49,467 nucleotides of DNA from contig JAMFSE010000106.1 of the NCBI GenBank assembly GCA_026225115.1, positions 1-49,467 on the forward strand, in the 5' to 3' direction. Every line of letters starts with the position of its first letter. The stretch's first letter is position 1. Shown piece after piece: positions 34,737 through 42,850 of this stretch. The DNA comes from Rhodovastum atsumiense (GTDB lineage: Bacteria; Pseudomonadota; Alphaproteobacteria; Acetobacterales; Acetobacteraceae). The position numbers and the translations under genes are program-made. The notes beneath the pieces were generated by a model. The model worked only from the letters and a program-made list of their open reading frames with translations, was not told where the DNA came from and searched no databases.

Positions 34737-35441
34737 CTACCCTATTCTTAGTAATGCCTGGCCGTTGACGCTCAGCCATGCGGTGGCGGCAGATCTGTGC
34801 GAGGTCAGGTTTTCGGTAAGGGCCCAGAAATTGCGGCCGTGATTCATATGCCGCAAATGCGCGACCTCATGGCCGACCACGTAATCCTGCACGAATTCAG
34901 GCGCCAATATCAGCCGCCAGCAGAACGCCAGCGTGCCATCGGGCGCGCAGCTGCCCCAGCGGGTTTTGGTGTCTTTTACCCGCACCGATTTCGGCGCGAC
35001 GCCAGCCTGCTTCGCCTTCTCCGCGGTCAATGCCGTCAGCCGCTGGCGCGCCAGGCGCCGCAAATGATCGGTGACCCGGCGCGCCAGAAATTCCTGACCG
35101 CCGCTGACGAAAATCTTGCCGTCTTCGATCCAGGCGCCGCCCGGCCGGCTGCCGGCGGGCACAATCACATGCGGCTCGCCGTTAATGGGAATAACCGCGC
35201 CTGAAACGAACGGAATGGCGCCCGGCAGCTCCGCCAGTTTTTCCGCCACCCAGGCCTCATGCGTTTGCAGCAGCGAGAGCCCGGCCCGGCGCGAGGCGCG
35301 CGGCGGCAGGGTGATCACCACCCCGCCCTGGGCGGGATCGATCCGGAGCGAGACTTTGCGCGCCCTGGCGCTGCGGCGGAATTCCACCCGCGCCAGCGCC
35401 CCCTGCACCGGCAGCAGCTCGGTCGACATCGCGGGCATCAT
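34737..35441 (-). CDS. YgjP-like metallopeptidase (DUF45)
   Basis: A protein of 234 residues with the C-terminal zinc-protease domain of the YgjP/DUF45 family. It has [20 protein letters not shown], then [20 protein letters not shown] and the HExxH-type site [13 protein letters not shown], in which the two His and the Glu are present. The family is cytoplasmic and its substrates are unknown. The start at 35441 is chosen because it overlaps the upstream ycgN stop (ATGA). Confidence 0.88.
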   Translation of the reverse strand: MMPAMSTELLPVQGALARVEFRRSARARKVSLRIDPAQGGVVITLPPRASRRAGLSLLQTHEAWVAEKLAELPGAIPFVSGAVIPINGEPHVIVPAGSRPGGAWIEDGKIFVSGGQEFLARRVTDHLRRLARQRLTALTAEKAKQAGVAPKSVRVKDTKTRWGSCAPDGTLAFCWRLILAPEFVQDYVVGHEVAHLRHMNHGRNFWALTENLTSHRSAATAWLSVNGQALLRIG

Positions 35442-35908
35442 GGCCGTGCCGCCTTTGCGCGCGCGGGGAGTCCCGGCCATTCGACGATATGATGCTCCAG
35501 CGGCCCGGCGTCGCGCTCGCTCAGTGCGCGGCCGTTGATGGCGGCGCCGGCTTTGCGCACCGTGTCCGGCGTGCCGGAAATCAGCGGATGCCAGGGGAAC
35601 AGATCCTTGCCCTCCGAGAGCAGGCGGTAGGCGCAGCTGGGCGGCAGCCAGTCCACCGTCTTCAATTTTGCCGGGGTTAGCTGCACGCAATCGGGCACCC
35701 TGGCCCGGCGATTCGCATAATCGGAGCATTGGCAGGTTTTCAGATCCAGCAGCCGGCAGGCGACGTTGGTGAAGCTGATCTCATCGGTGTCGTCATCGCG
35801 CAGTTTATGCAGGCAGCAGCGTCCGCAGCCGTCGCAGAGCGATTCCCACTCCCGCCGGGTCATCGCCGATAGAGGTTTTTCCCGCCAGAACGCCTTTAAA
35901 TCCGACAT
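35438..35908 (-). CDS. YcgN family cysteine-cluster protein (UPF0260)
   Basis: A 156-residue cytoplasmic protein with the YcgN signature: [20 protein letters not shown] then [10 protein letters not shown], then [19 protein letters not shown] and [11 protein letters not shown]. At least seven cysteines, in the pattern CxxCxxCC plus CxC, suggest a bound metal or iron-sulfur cluster; the biochemical role is not known. The start at 35908 agrees with the family N-terminus [11 protein letters not shown]; the frame is open further upstream. It is coupled by overlap to a DUF45 metallopeptidase gene. Confidence 0.92.
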   Translation of the reverse strand: MSDLKAFWREKPLSAMTRREWESLCDGCGRCCLHKLRDDDTDEISFTNVACRLLDLKTCQCSDYANRRARVPDCVQLTPAKLKTVDWLPPSCAYRLLSEGKDLFPWHPLISGTPDTVRKAGAAINGRALSERDAGPLEHHIVEWPGLPARAKAARP

Positions 35909-35957
35909 GGCGCGAAGGATACACCGCAGGTGCTGCGCAACGGAAGCGGCAATCTGT

Positions 35958-36896
35958 TCATGACAATAATTTGTCCAAACTGGCTTCATCTCCCCAGACC
36001 AGCTGCACCGTTACCACCGTGGTTTGTGCCCGCAATGCCGGCGGCAGCTTGACGAAATCCTTGGCGGTGGTGACGAGGCTGGCGCCCAGGCCGATCGCCA
36101 GCCGCTGCAGCCGCCGCGCATCGGCATCGGTGTAGAGATGATGATCCGGAAACGGCGTTGGTGCCACGATCTCCGCGCCCAGGCTTCTGACGGAATCGAA
36201 GAATTTCTCCGGCCGGCCGATGCCGGCAAACGCCACGACCCGAACCCCGGCCAGATCCACGGGGCAGGCCGGCGCCAGGCTGGCGCGCAGCACCGGTAAA
36301 TTCGCCGGCAGTTTTTTCAACGCCCGGGTGGTGTCCGGGCCGATCACCACCGCGGCTTTGCAGCGGCCGGCAGCGGCCTCCACCGGCTCGCGCAAAGGCC
36401 CCGCGGGCAGCAGCCTGCCGTTCCCGAAGCCGTAGCCGCCATCGATCACCAGCAGGCTCAAGGTTTTGACGAGGCCGGGATTTTGCAGCCCGTCATCCAT
36501 CACGATAGCGCTGGCGCCCTTGGCCATCGCCAGCTGCGCGCCTGCCGCCCGGTCGCGGGCAACGATAACCGGGGCGACGGCGCCTAGCAGCAGCGCCTCA
36601 TCACCAACGTCCCGCGCCAGATGCTCTGGGGTCACCAGAACCGGCCCGGTAAGGCTGCCGCCGTAACCGCGCGTGAGCGCAAACGGCGTGCCCGGCAGCC
36701 GCTGCAGCAGATCGAGCGCGACGATTGTTTTGCCGGCGCCGCCCACGCCTGCGTTGCCGACGCAGATGACGGGGATTTTTGCGGTAAAGCCCGGTTCGGC
36801 CATGCGGTTCGCCGTGATTTTAGCGGTAATCCGCTCAAGCGGCGACAGCGCCAGCGCCAGCAGCGAATCGCTGACCCAGAATTTCGGGGTGTTCAA
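35958..36896 (-). CDS. lpxK: Tetraacyldisaccharide 4'-kinase LpxK
   Basis: A 312-residue inner-membrane-associated kinase that adds the 4'-phosphate to the lipid A precursor. The N-terminus [20 protein letters not shown] is hydrophobic and anchors the enzyme. The P-loop is [12 protein letters not shown] (46-57), followed by the family pattern [13 protein letters not shown] and DEALLLG, then [20 protein letters not shown]. Translation starts at a TTG that overlaps the waaA stop (TTGA), so both are coupled. The order waaA-lpxK fits lipid A/Kdo biosynthesis. Confidence 0.95.
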   Translation of the reverse strand: MNTPKFWVSDSLLALALSPLERITAKITANRMAEPGFTAKIPVICVGNAGVGGAGKTIVALDLLQRLPGTPFALTRGYGGSLTGPVLVTPEHLARDVGDEALLLGAVAPVIVARDRAAGAQLAMAKGASAIVMDDGLQNPGLVKTLSLLVIDGGYGFGNGRLLPAGPLREPVEAAAGRCKAAVVIGPDTTRALKKLPANLPVLRASLAPACPVDLAGVRVVAFAGIGRPEKFFDSVRSLGAEIVAPTPFPDHHLYTDADARRLQRLAIGLGASLVTTAKDFVKLPPALRAQTTVVTVQLVWGDEASLDKLLS

Positions 36897-38137
36897 GCGC
36901 CGGCTTCCAGAATCAATTCCGCCAGCCGGGCCGGCAGGTCTTCCAGGCCATCGAATGCCAGGCGGGCCCGGGCGCCCGCCGCCGCCGCCGCTTCAGGGTT
37001 CGCCAGCCAGCCTTGCACCGCAGCCGCCAGGCTTTGCGCGTCCGAAATCTCGAGCATCGCATCGAAGGCTTTCATCCTTTGCACCAACTCGGCAATTTCC
37101 TGCGTATACGGGCCGCAGATCACGGCAACACCCAGCCGCGCCGCTTCGGTAATATTATGCCCGCCGATCGCCACCAGTGAGCCGCCGACCAGCGCAAAGG
37201 GCGCCAACCGGTAGAACAGCCCAAGCTCGCCCAGCGTATCGGCAATATACACAGCGCCGGGCACCGGCGGCTGACCGGCGCTGCGCAGCGCCACCGGAAT
37301 CTCACCGGCAAGCTTGGCGATCTCCGCACCGCGCGCCGGGTGGCGCGGCACGATGACCGTCGTCACATCCGGCCATTCCGCCAAAAGCCGCCGGTGGGCG
37401 GCGATGACAATTTCTTCCTCGCCGGGATGCGTGCTGGCGGCCAGCCAGCCTGGCCCCGGCATGGCCTGTTGCATTGCCGCCAGCGCTGCCGTGTCCACCG
37501 GCAGCACCGGCGCTGAAAATTTCACATTGCCCCATTCCAGCAGGTTTTTCGCGCCAAGCCGCCTGAGATTCGCGGCATCCTGCGGCGATTGTGCATGCAC
37601 CGCTTGGAACCCGCCCAGCAAATCCCGGATCAACCCGCCTGCCAGTCGCCAGTTGCGCGCGCTGCGCGCCGACATGCTGGCGTTGATCAGCAAGCGGGGA
37701 ATCCCCCGCGCGTCCAGCAGCCGCAGCGTCGCCGGCCATATTTCGCTCTCCACGAAGACCGCGATATCGGGCCGCCAATGCGCCAGAAACCGCTCGGCCC
37801 AGGGGGCCACGTCCAGCGGCGTGAACTGGTGGCGTGCGTTGGCCGGCAGGCGCTCGGCCGCCAGCGCGGCCGATGTCACCGTGCCTGTTGTCAGCAGCAC
37901 ATTCGCCCGCGGACCTAGCGCTGCGATGACCGGCAAAAGCGACAAGGTCTCGCCCACACTGGCGGCGTGAAACCAGACCAGCCGGCCTTCCGGCCGTGCC
38001 AGTGTGGCGATGCCGGTGCGCTCCGGCAGCCGCGCCGCGATTTCCTTGCCGCGCAAAACCCGCCTTGCCAGCTGCCGCCGCAAAAGTCCTGAGGCCGCAC
38101 GTCCGGCCAGTTCATAGAACGCGCCGATCAATCGCAT
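36893..38137 (-). CDS. waaA: 3-deoxy-D-manno-octulosonic acid transferase
   Basis: A 414-residue Kdo transferase (GT30) that adds Kdo to lipid IVA at the inner membrane. The catalytic-base motif HAASVGE is at 57-63 (Glu63). The acceptor and nucleotide-sugar regions include LRLLDARGIPRLLINASMSA and the C-terminal APFALVGGSLVAIGGHNITE, with the Gly-rich CMP-Kdo site. A basic amphipathic N-terminus anchors the enzyme. It lies between a DUF374 acyltransferase-like gene (3 bp) and lpxK (overlap). Confidence 0.95.
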   Translation of the reverse strand: MRLIGAFYELAGRAASGLLRRQLARRVLRGKEIAARLPERTGIATLARPEGRLVWFHAASVGETLSLLPVIAALGPRANVLLTTGTVTSAALAAERLPANARHQFTPLDVAPWAERFLAHWRPDIAVFVESEIWPATLRLLDARGIPRLLINASMSARSARNWRLAGGLIRDLLGGFQAVHAQSPQDAANLRRLGAKNLLEWGNVKFSAPVLPVDTAALAAMQQAMPGPGWLAASTHPGEEEIVIAAHRRLLAEWPDVTTVIVPRHPARGAEIAKLAGEIPVALRSAGQPPVPGAVYIADTLGELGLFYRLAPFALVGGSLVAIGGHNITEAARLGVAVICGPYTQEIAELVQRMKAFDAMLEISDAQSLAAAVQGWLANPEAAAAAGARARLAFDGLEDLPARLAELILEAGA

Positions 38138-38140
38138 CCT

Positions 38141-38800
38141 TTAAACCTCGGCCTGCTGCATCGCCGCCGTCAGCGCCGCCTCGATCAGCGGCAGCGCGCT
38201 CTCCCAGTCCTGCCGCGGCACTGTGATCGTCGGCCCGAAAACCAGGCGGCCGCGGCCAAACGGCAAGGGGAAGCGCATACGATCCCAGGAGTGGAATTTC
38301 AGCGCCCATTGGGTCCAGGCCGCCACCGGCAACACGCGGGCGCCGGACAATGCGGCGAGCTGTGCGACCCCGGCGGCTGCCACCCGCCGCGGCCCGCGCG
38401 GGCCATCCGGCGTCAGACCGACATCGGCTCCTTCGCGCAGCGCCGCTGCCAGCCGGCGCAGGCCAGAGGCTCCGCCGCGTGAGGATGAGCCGACCACCAT
38501 GCGCAGTCCGAAGGTCCCCATTGCCATGCCGATCATCCGGCCATCGCGATGCCCGCTTGCCAGCACCACCGCCGGCGTCGCGCGTCCGCGGCGCTTGGCC
38601 AGTTGCCAGGCAATCGGCATCGAGGGCAGTACTTCGTGCCAGAATGCCACGATGCAGGGTTCGCCCGCCGCCCAGCGCGAAAGCTCTTCGTTCCCGTCGA
38701 TCTGCCAGCGCGTCGTCAGCGCCACGAATTGCAGATAAACCCCGGCAATCCAGGCCAATATTGGCTGCATCAGCTCGGATTGAACGATATTTTTGAACAT
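38141..38800 (-). CDS. DUF374 lysophospholipid acyltransferase-like protein
   Basis: A protein of about 219 residues of the DUF374 type within the LPLAT superfamily. The diagnostic stretches are PCIVAFWHEVLPSMPIAWQL (the HX4 element), VGSSSRGGASGLRRLAAALR and VGLTPDGPRGPRRVAAAGVA. A hydrophobic N-terminus (ILAWIAGVYLQFVAL) suggests membrane contact. The family is often found with waaA and lpxK and is thought to act in lipid A assembly. The ATG at 38800 is preferred (GGCGGAG upstream); 38818 is an alternative. Confidence 0.88.
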   Translation of the reverse strand: MFKNIVQSELMQPILAWIAGVYLQFVALTTRWQIDGNEELSRWAAGEPCIVAFWHEVLPSMPIAWQLAKRRGRATPAVVLASGHRDGRMIGMAMGTFGLRMVVGSSSRGGASGLRRLAAALREGADVGLTPDGPRGPRRVAAAGVAQLAALSGARVLPVAAWTQWALKFHSWDRMRFPLPFGRGRLVFGPTITVPRQDWESALPLIEAALTAAMQQAEV

Positions 38801-38928
38801 TGCTCCGCCCGGTAGCATCTCGGGGGCCGTTACGCCAAATGGCCGGCGAAACGACCGCAATATTGCGCTAGCGTCGAACCTATGTAATTCCGGCGTCAAA
38901 AATACGCTCTGGGACAGGGATCATCTCA

Positions 38929-40023
38929 ATGTTTGGTCGCATTTTAAAAACGCTGATGGCGTTCGCAATCGCCTGCTTTTTCATCGCTTCTCCAGCACTG
39001 GCATGCACCAATATCCGGCTGATTGCCGAGGACGGGTCCGTGATCCATGCCCGCACCATGGAATTCGCGATCGACATCCATTCCAAAGTCCTCATCGTGC
39101 CGCGCGGCTACGGCCGAGTGGGCCTGACCCCCACCGGTGCGCCCGGCATGAAGTGGAATGCGAAATATGCCAGCATCGGCATGAACGGCGTTGGCGAGCC
39201 CTATTTGTTCGACGGCGTGAATGAAAAGGGCCTTTCCGCCGCGCTGCTTTATTTCCCGAATTACGCCGGCTATATGCCCTACACCGCGGCCGATGCCGGC
39301 AAGACGCTCGCTCCCTGGCAGCTTGGCTCCTACATCCTGGAAAACTTCTCCACGGTTGCCGAGGTCAAGGCCAATATCGGCAAAGTTGTCGTGCCCGAGG
39401 TGGTTTTTGCCGGCTGGGGATTTACCCCCGGGGTGCATTACGAAATCGATGACCAGACCGGCCACAGCATCGTCATCGAATATGTCGGCGGCAAATTGGT
39501 GGTGTACGAAAACCCGCTCGGCGTGCTCACCAATTCACCGTCTTTCGATTGGCAGATGACCAATTTGCATAATTATGTGAATTTCTCGATGACCAACGTG
39601 CCGCCCATCAAATTGTCGGGCGGGGTCACGCTTACCCCCTTCGGCCAGGGTTCCGGCATGCTCGGCATTCCGGGAGATTTTACCCCGCCGTCGCGCTTTG
39701 TTCGCGCTGTCGCCTTCACCCAATCCGCCTTCCCGACGAAAACCGGGCCGGATGCGGTGCTGGAAGCGTTTCACATCCTCAACCAGTTTGACATCCCTGT
39801 AGGTGCTGCCCGCGAAGATGAAAAAGACTCGCACGGCAATATCCAGGCTGATTACACAATCTGGACTTCAGTCATCGACCTCAAAACGCAGGACTATTAT
39901 TTCCGGACCTATACAGACAGCCAAATCCGTAGGGTCAGCCTGGAAAAAGCCGATCTGAACGCGAAAACCATCGTCGAAATTCCGATCGAAAGCAAGGAAG
40001 TCATTCAGGAGATCACGCCTTAA
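38929..40023 (+). CDS. Choloylglycine-hydrolase family linear amide hydrolase, secreted
   Basis: A 364-residue Ntn-hydrolase related to bile salt hydrolase and penicillin V acylase. The N-terminal signal (residues 1-25, FIASPALA) is followed at once by Cys26 in CTNIRLIAEDGSVIHARTME, which fits the nucleophile and its conserved Arg. Cleavage between Ala25 and Cys26 would free the catalytic cysteine directly. Other features (PRGYGRVGLTPTG, SIGMNGVGEPYLFDGVNEKG, LGVLTNSPSFDWQMTNLHNY) are standard. The likely role is periplasmic hydrolysis of an amide, perhaps an acyl-homoserine lactone or penicillin-like compound. Its stop overlaps that of the convergent GST gene. Confidence 0.9.
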   Translation: MFGRILKTLMAFAIACFFIASPALACTNIRLIAEDGSVIHARTMEFAIDIHSKVLIVPRGYGRVGLTPTGAPGMKWNAKYASIGMNGVGEPYLFDGVNEKGLSAALLYFPNYAGYMPYTAADAGKTLAPWQLGSYILENFSTVAEVKANIGKVVVPEVVFAGWGFTPGVHYEIDDQTGHSIVIEYVGGKLVVYENPLGVLTNSPSFDWQMTNLHNYVNFSMTNVPPIKLSGGVTLTPFGQGSGMLGIPGDFTPPSRFVRAVAFTQSAFPTKTGPDAVLEAFHILNQFDIPVGAAREDEKDSHGNIQADYTIWTSVIDLKTQDYYFRTYTDSQIRRVSLEKADLNAKTIVEIPIESKEVIQEITP

Positions 40024-40718
40024 TCGCCAACCACCTTGCGTAGCGACGCTTCAATCTGCCCGCCGCAATAGGCGTCGCCGTAATCCTTCCGGGCTTTGGC
40101 AGCCAGTTTGGCGAGGGGCGGCAGTTCGGAGACGCGGCGGCTGAGTGCTGCGGTCATCGGCGAGGTCTCATTGAGCATCGCCTCGATTTTGCCGAAGCGC
40201 TCGGTCATGGTCGACCATAGTGTGGCGGTGACGATGTCGGCGATGCCGAGTTTGTCGCCCAGCAGAAAACCGGATTGCTTCTTCAGCCCGTGGCGCCTTG
40301 CGGTTTCCTCCCAGAACGACATCCATTTTTCGAGCCGGGGCGTGAAGTCGGTCCAGGATTTTTTGGTCCACATTTCGCGGCCGCCATCCTGGGTGATCTC
40401 GTCGATCACATCGTTGCTGTCATTGACGATTTTCATCGTCATGGCGCGCAGGGCCGGCGTTGCGGGCATCAGCTTCAGCGTCTCGCCGAGATAGAGAACG
40501 ATCGCCGGCATTTCGGCGATGGAGAATTTTGCGGCTTTATCGACCAGCACCGGCGGGCCCATGAACGGGACCGGCATTTTTTTTACCGGCCGCTGCATCA
40601 ATTCCGAGATTGCTGCATCGCCGCGCTCCGTCCAGGTTTTGCCGGCATAGGCAAGGACCGCGCGCACGAACTGTCCGCGAAACGGCACGGACCAGTAATA
40701 CAGGTCGTAATCGGACAT
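40020..40718 (-). CDS. Glutathione S-transferase-like protein
   Basis: A 232-residue protein with a thioredoxin-like N-terminal domain (DLYYWSVPFRGQFVRAVLAY) and an all-helical C-terminal domain (about 90-225, including SGFLLGDKLGIADIVTATLW with the N-capping Asp typical of GSTs). The usual cis-Pro appears in MPVPFMGPPVLVD. It conjugates or binds glutathione; the substrate is unknown. GGGAGG precedes the start. It ends 4 bp inside the convergent hydrolase gene, and a family B repeat separates it from maf. Confidence 0.85.
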   Translation of the reverse strand: MSDYDLYYWSVPFRGQFVRAVLAYAGKTWTERGDAAISELMQRPVKKMPVPFMGPPVLVDKAAKFSIAEMPAIVLYLGETLKLMPATPALRAMTMKIVNDSNDVIDEITQDGGREMWTKKSWTDFTPRLEKWMSFWEETARRHGLKKQSGFLLGDKLGIADIVTATLWSTMTERFGKIEAMLNETSPMTAALSRRVSELPPLAKLAAKARKDYGDAYCGGQIEASLRKVVGD

Positions 40719-40787
40719 CTGAATGCCTCCCGCCTTTAAGGTTGCGCACGCGACATAGGCAGTCGGAGCCGCGGCTTCCAGCGATTA

Positions 40788-40943
40788 GAGAGTGTTTCAA
40801 ACGCGCTAGGCTGAGTCAGCTGACGTGTTTTTCGAGAACTGGATCGGAGCGGCCTATTGGCCGTGAGGACGGCAGCGGCCGACCGCCAGGAGCGCAGAAA
40901 AGCGCGCCAGATGGCCAGCCTAGTAGCGTTTTCAAACACTCTC
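40788..40943 (-). repeat. Family B structured repeat, copy B2 (complete)
   Basis: A 156-bp element bounded by inverted repeats: GAGAGTGTTTCAAACGCG at the left (40788) and the complement of GAGAGTGTTTGAAAACGC at the right (ending 40943), continuing to a CTAGGCT/AGCCTAG pairing. Inside are GAGTCAGCTGACGTG, the hairpin GGCC-TATT-GGCC, and the core CGTGAGGACGGCAGCGGCCG with ACCGCC. It fills the space between maf and the GST gene. Its right end supplies the first two bases of the maf stop codon. Confidence 0.75.
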
Positions 40944-41553
40944 AGCCACGCAAGACTTTTGCCTGGCGCAGATAGTCGAACAGCGGCAGCAGCGGCAGGC
41001 CGAGGATGGTGAAGAAATCGCCGTCGATGCGGGTGAAGAGTTGGCTGCCCAAGGCCTCCAGCCGGTAGGCGCCGACGCAATGGCAGAGTTCTTCGCCTTC
41101 GGCGTCGAGATAATCGGCGATGAATGCCGGTGAGAGGCTACGCATGGTGAGTTTGGGTGTTGCGACGTGATGCCAGACCATCAGGCCGCCGCGATAGACG
41201 CAGACCGCAGTGACAAGGCTATGGGTTTTGCCGCTGAGGCGCGCGAGGTCTGCTTCGGCGGCTGCGAGATCGGCGGGTTTGTCGAACCAGTCGTCGCCGC
41301 AGACCAGCAGCTGATCGGCGCCGATGACCAGGGCGACCGGAAATTTGCCGGAGATGCGCTGGGCTTTCAGCTCGGCCAGCGCTAGCGCCAGTTCGGCGGC
41401 CTCCCAGCCGTCATGCTTCGCGGCCTCTTTGACGGCCGCTTCATCGACATAGGCCGGCATGGCCTCGATCTGGAGCCCGGCCTGGCGGAGCATAGACTGG
41501 CGGGCCGAAGACGTGCTCGCGAGGATGAGCTGGATATCCGGGTTCTGGATCAT
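40942..41553 (-). CDS. maf: Maf family nucleoside triphosphate pyrophosphatase
   Basis: A 203-residue cytoplasmic pyrophosphatase that removes non-canonical nucleotides such as modified UTP or m7GTP. The N-terminal IQLILASTSSARQSMLRQAG is the Maf fingerprint. VDEAAVKEAAK, LVIGADQLLVC (catalytic Asp), and SLVTAVCVYR with EGEELCHCVGAYRLEALG complete the pattern. The C-terminus and stop lie at the very edge of the family B repeat. Confidence 0.93.
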   Translation of the reverse strand: MIQNPDIQLILASTSSARQSMLRQAGLQIEAMPAYVDEAAVKEAAKHDGWEAAELALALAELKAQRISGKFPVALVIGADQLLVCGDDWFDKPADLAAAEADLARLSGKTHSLVTAVCVYRGGLMVWHHVATPKLTMRSLSPAFIADYLDAEGEELCHCVGAYRLEALGSQLFTRIDGDFFTILGLPLLPLFDYLRQAKVLRG

Positions 41554-41682
41554 GGCAAATTTTCAACGGGACTTTCAGGGCGGAAGGGCGTAGCTTGCCC
41601 AGGGGTGATGTGGACCCAATGCCGTAAGGCGTGAAGCCAAGGCCGGCAAGCGGTGCGCGCCCCGAACATCGCGGGGGAACAA

Positions 41683-42543
41683 ATGCATATTCGCAATCCC
41701 ATTGAATGGCTGTTTGGCCAAGCCGATCTGGCGACGGCAAATGTCGGCGCCGCGCGGCCGGCGGAATACTGGGCGCCGCGCAAACTGCTGCGGGCGCCAT
41801 CGGTGCGGAAAATCACGTTCGACGACCTCAAGCAATCGCTTGAACTGGGTGTAAAAGATTTCGCCGCGGCGCGGACCGACGTGGCCCTTCTTTGTCTGAT
41901 CTATCCGGTGATCGGCATTTTTCTGGCGGCGCTCACTGCGCATGGGAGTCTGATCCCGCTGATGTTCCCCATCGCCGCCGGTTTCACACTGGTAGGGCCG
42001 TTCGCGGCTTTGGGCCTGTATGAAATCAGCCGGCGGCGGGAGATGACCGGCAGCGCCAGCTGGCTTGCCGCCTTCGATGTGCTGCGCTCGCCCGCCATTG
42101 GCAGGCTCTGCCTGCTGGGTGGGGTGTTGATCGGCCTGTTTCTGCTTTGGCTGGCCGCCGCATTGGGCATTTATGATGCGACCTTGGGGCCGCGCCCGCC
42201 GGCATCGGCCGCGGCATTCCTGAGTGAATTATTTACCACCCCGGCGGGCTGGGCGATGATCGCTTTGGGGCTGACGGCCGGTGCGGTGTTCGCGGTGGCG
42301 GCGCTGGCGATCAGTGTGGTCTCCTTCCCGATGCTGCTCGACCGGCCGGTGAGCTTAGGGACTGCCATTCGCCACTCGGTCTACGCGGTCCGGCTCAACC
42401 CCGGCGCGCTCGGGGTGTGGGGCATCATGATTGCGGCCGGGCTGTTCCTGGGGTCTTTGCCCTGCTTTCTAGGCCTGATCGTGGTGCTGCCGGTGCTTGG
42501 CCATTCAACCTGGCATCTGTACCGCCGGCTGATACGGCGTTAG
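41683..42543 (+). CDS. DUF2189 integral membrane protein
   Basis: A 286-residue protein with about six membrane segments (around 66-84, 90-112, 136-160, 188-214, 240-275). The DUF2189 family pattern is recognisable: RKITFDDLKQSLELGVKDF before the first helix, ASWLAAFDVL, VVSFPMLLDRPVSLGTAIRH and a final LPVLGHSTWHLYRRLIRR. Related alphaproteobacterial proteins have a cytochrome-like or regulatory role that is not established. The ATG at 41683 has GGGGGAACAA upstream and is chosen over 41653. Confidence 0.85.
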   Translation: MHIRNPIEWLFGQADLATANVGAARPAEYWAPRKLLRAPSVRKITFDDLKQSLELGVKDFAAARTDVALLCLIYPVIGIFLAALTAHGSLIPLMFPIAAGFTLVGPFAALGLYEISRRREMTGSASWLAAFDVLRSPAIGRLCLLGGVLIGLFLLWLAAALGIYDATLGPRPPASAAAFLSELFTTPAGWAMIALGLTAGAVFAVAALAISVVSFPMLLDRPVSLGTAIRHSVYAVRLNPGALGVWGIMIAAGLFLGSLPCFLGLIVVLPVLGHSTWHLYRRLIRR

Positions 42544-42850
42544 CTTCCTAACTCCAATCCGGACGAACCTCTTTGACGTTGAGCCAGCCGGGAGCCAGCC
42601 GGCTGCCGGCGCGTGGCCGGATGGGCGGGTGCAGCTCGGTTGTGTCGTTCGGACCAGTGCCCTGCCGCTTCTTCGAGCTACCTAAAAATATTCTGCTTAA
42701 TAAATATACATAATTCGGACGAAAAACCATCAAACTCATTTCTTGTCCGGATCGAGCGCATAATTTTGCGTCAAATCCTTGCAATCGCGCTTGCCATGGC
42801 AGCGTTATAATGTGTTTTATCGGCTCGAAATGGATGAAGGAGCCACCCCC
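42544..42850. promoter_or_regulatory. Intergenic region with repeated CGGACGAA motif upstream of amine oxidase
   Basis: The motif ATCCGGACGAA recurs four times in both orientations: 42557-42567, inverted at 42645-42654, ATTCGGACGAA at 42713-42723, and TTGTCCGGAT inverted at 42743-42752. The last two form an imperfect palindrome about 40 bp long. TATAAT at 42806-42811 is a likely -10 element for the amine oxidase gene, with TTGCAA (42779) or TTGCCA (42791) poorly spaced. The copies may be operators of a local regulator. A short minus-strand frame (stop 42548) was not judged to be a gene. Confidence 0.45.

Noticed and set aside
40788-40943. Family B copy as a complete insertion sequence
   Set aside because: Only 156 bp, no transposase, and no clear target duplication at its ends; at most a non-autonomous element.
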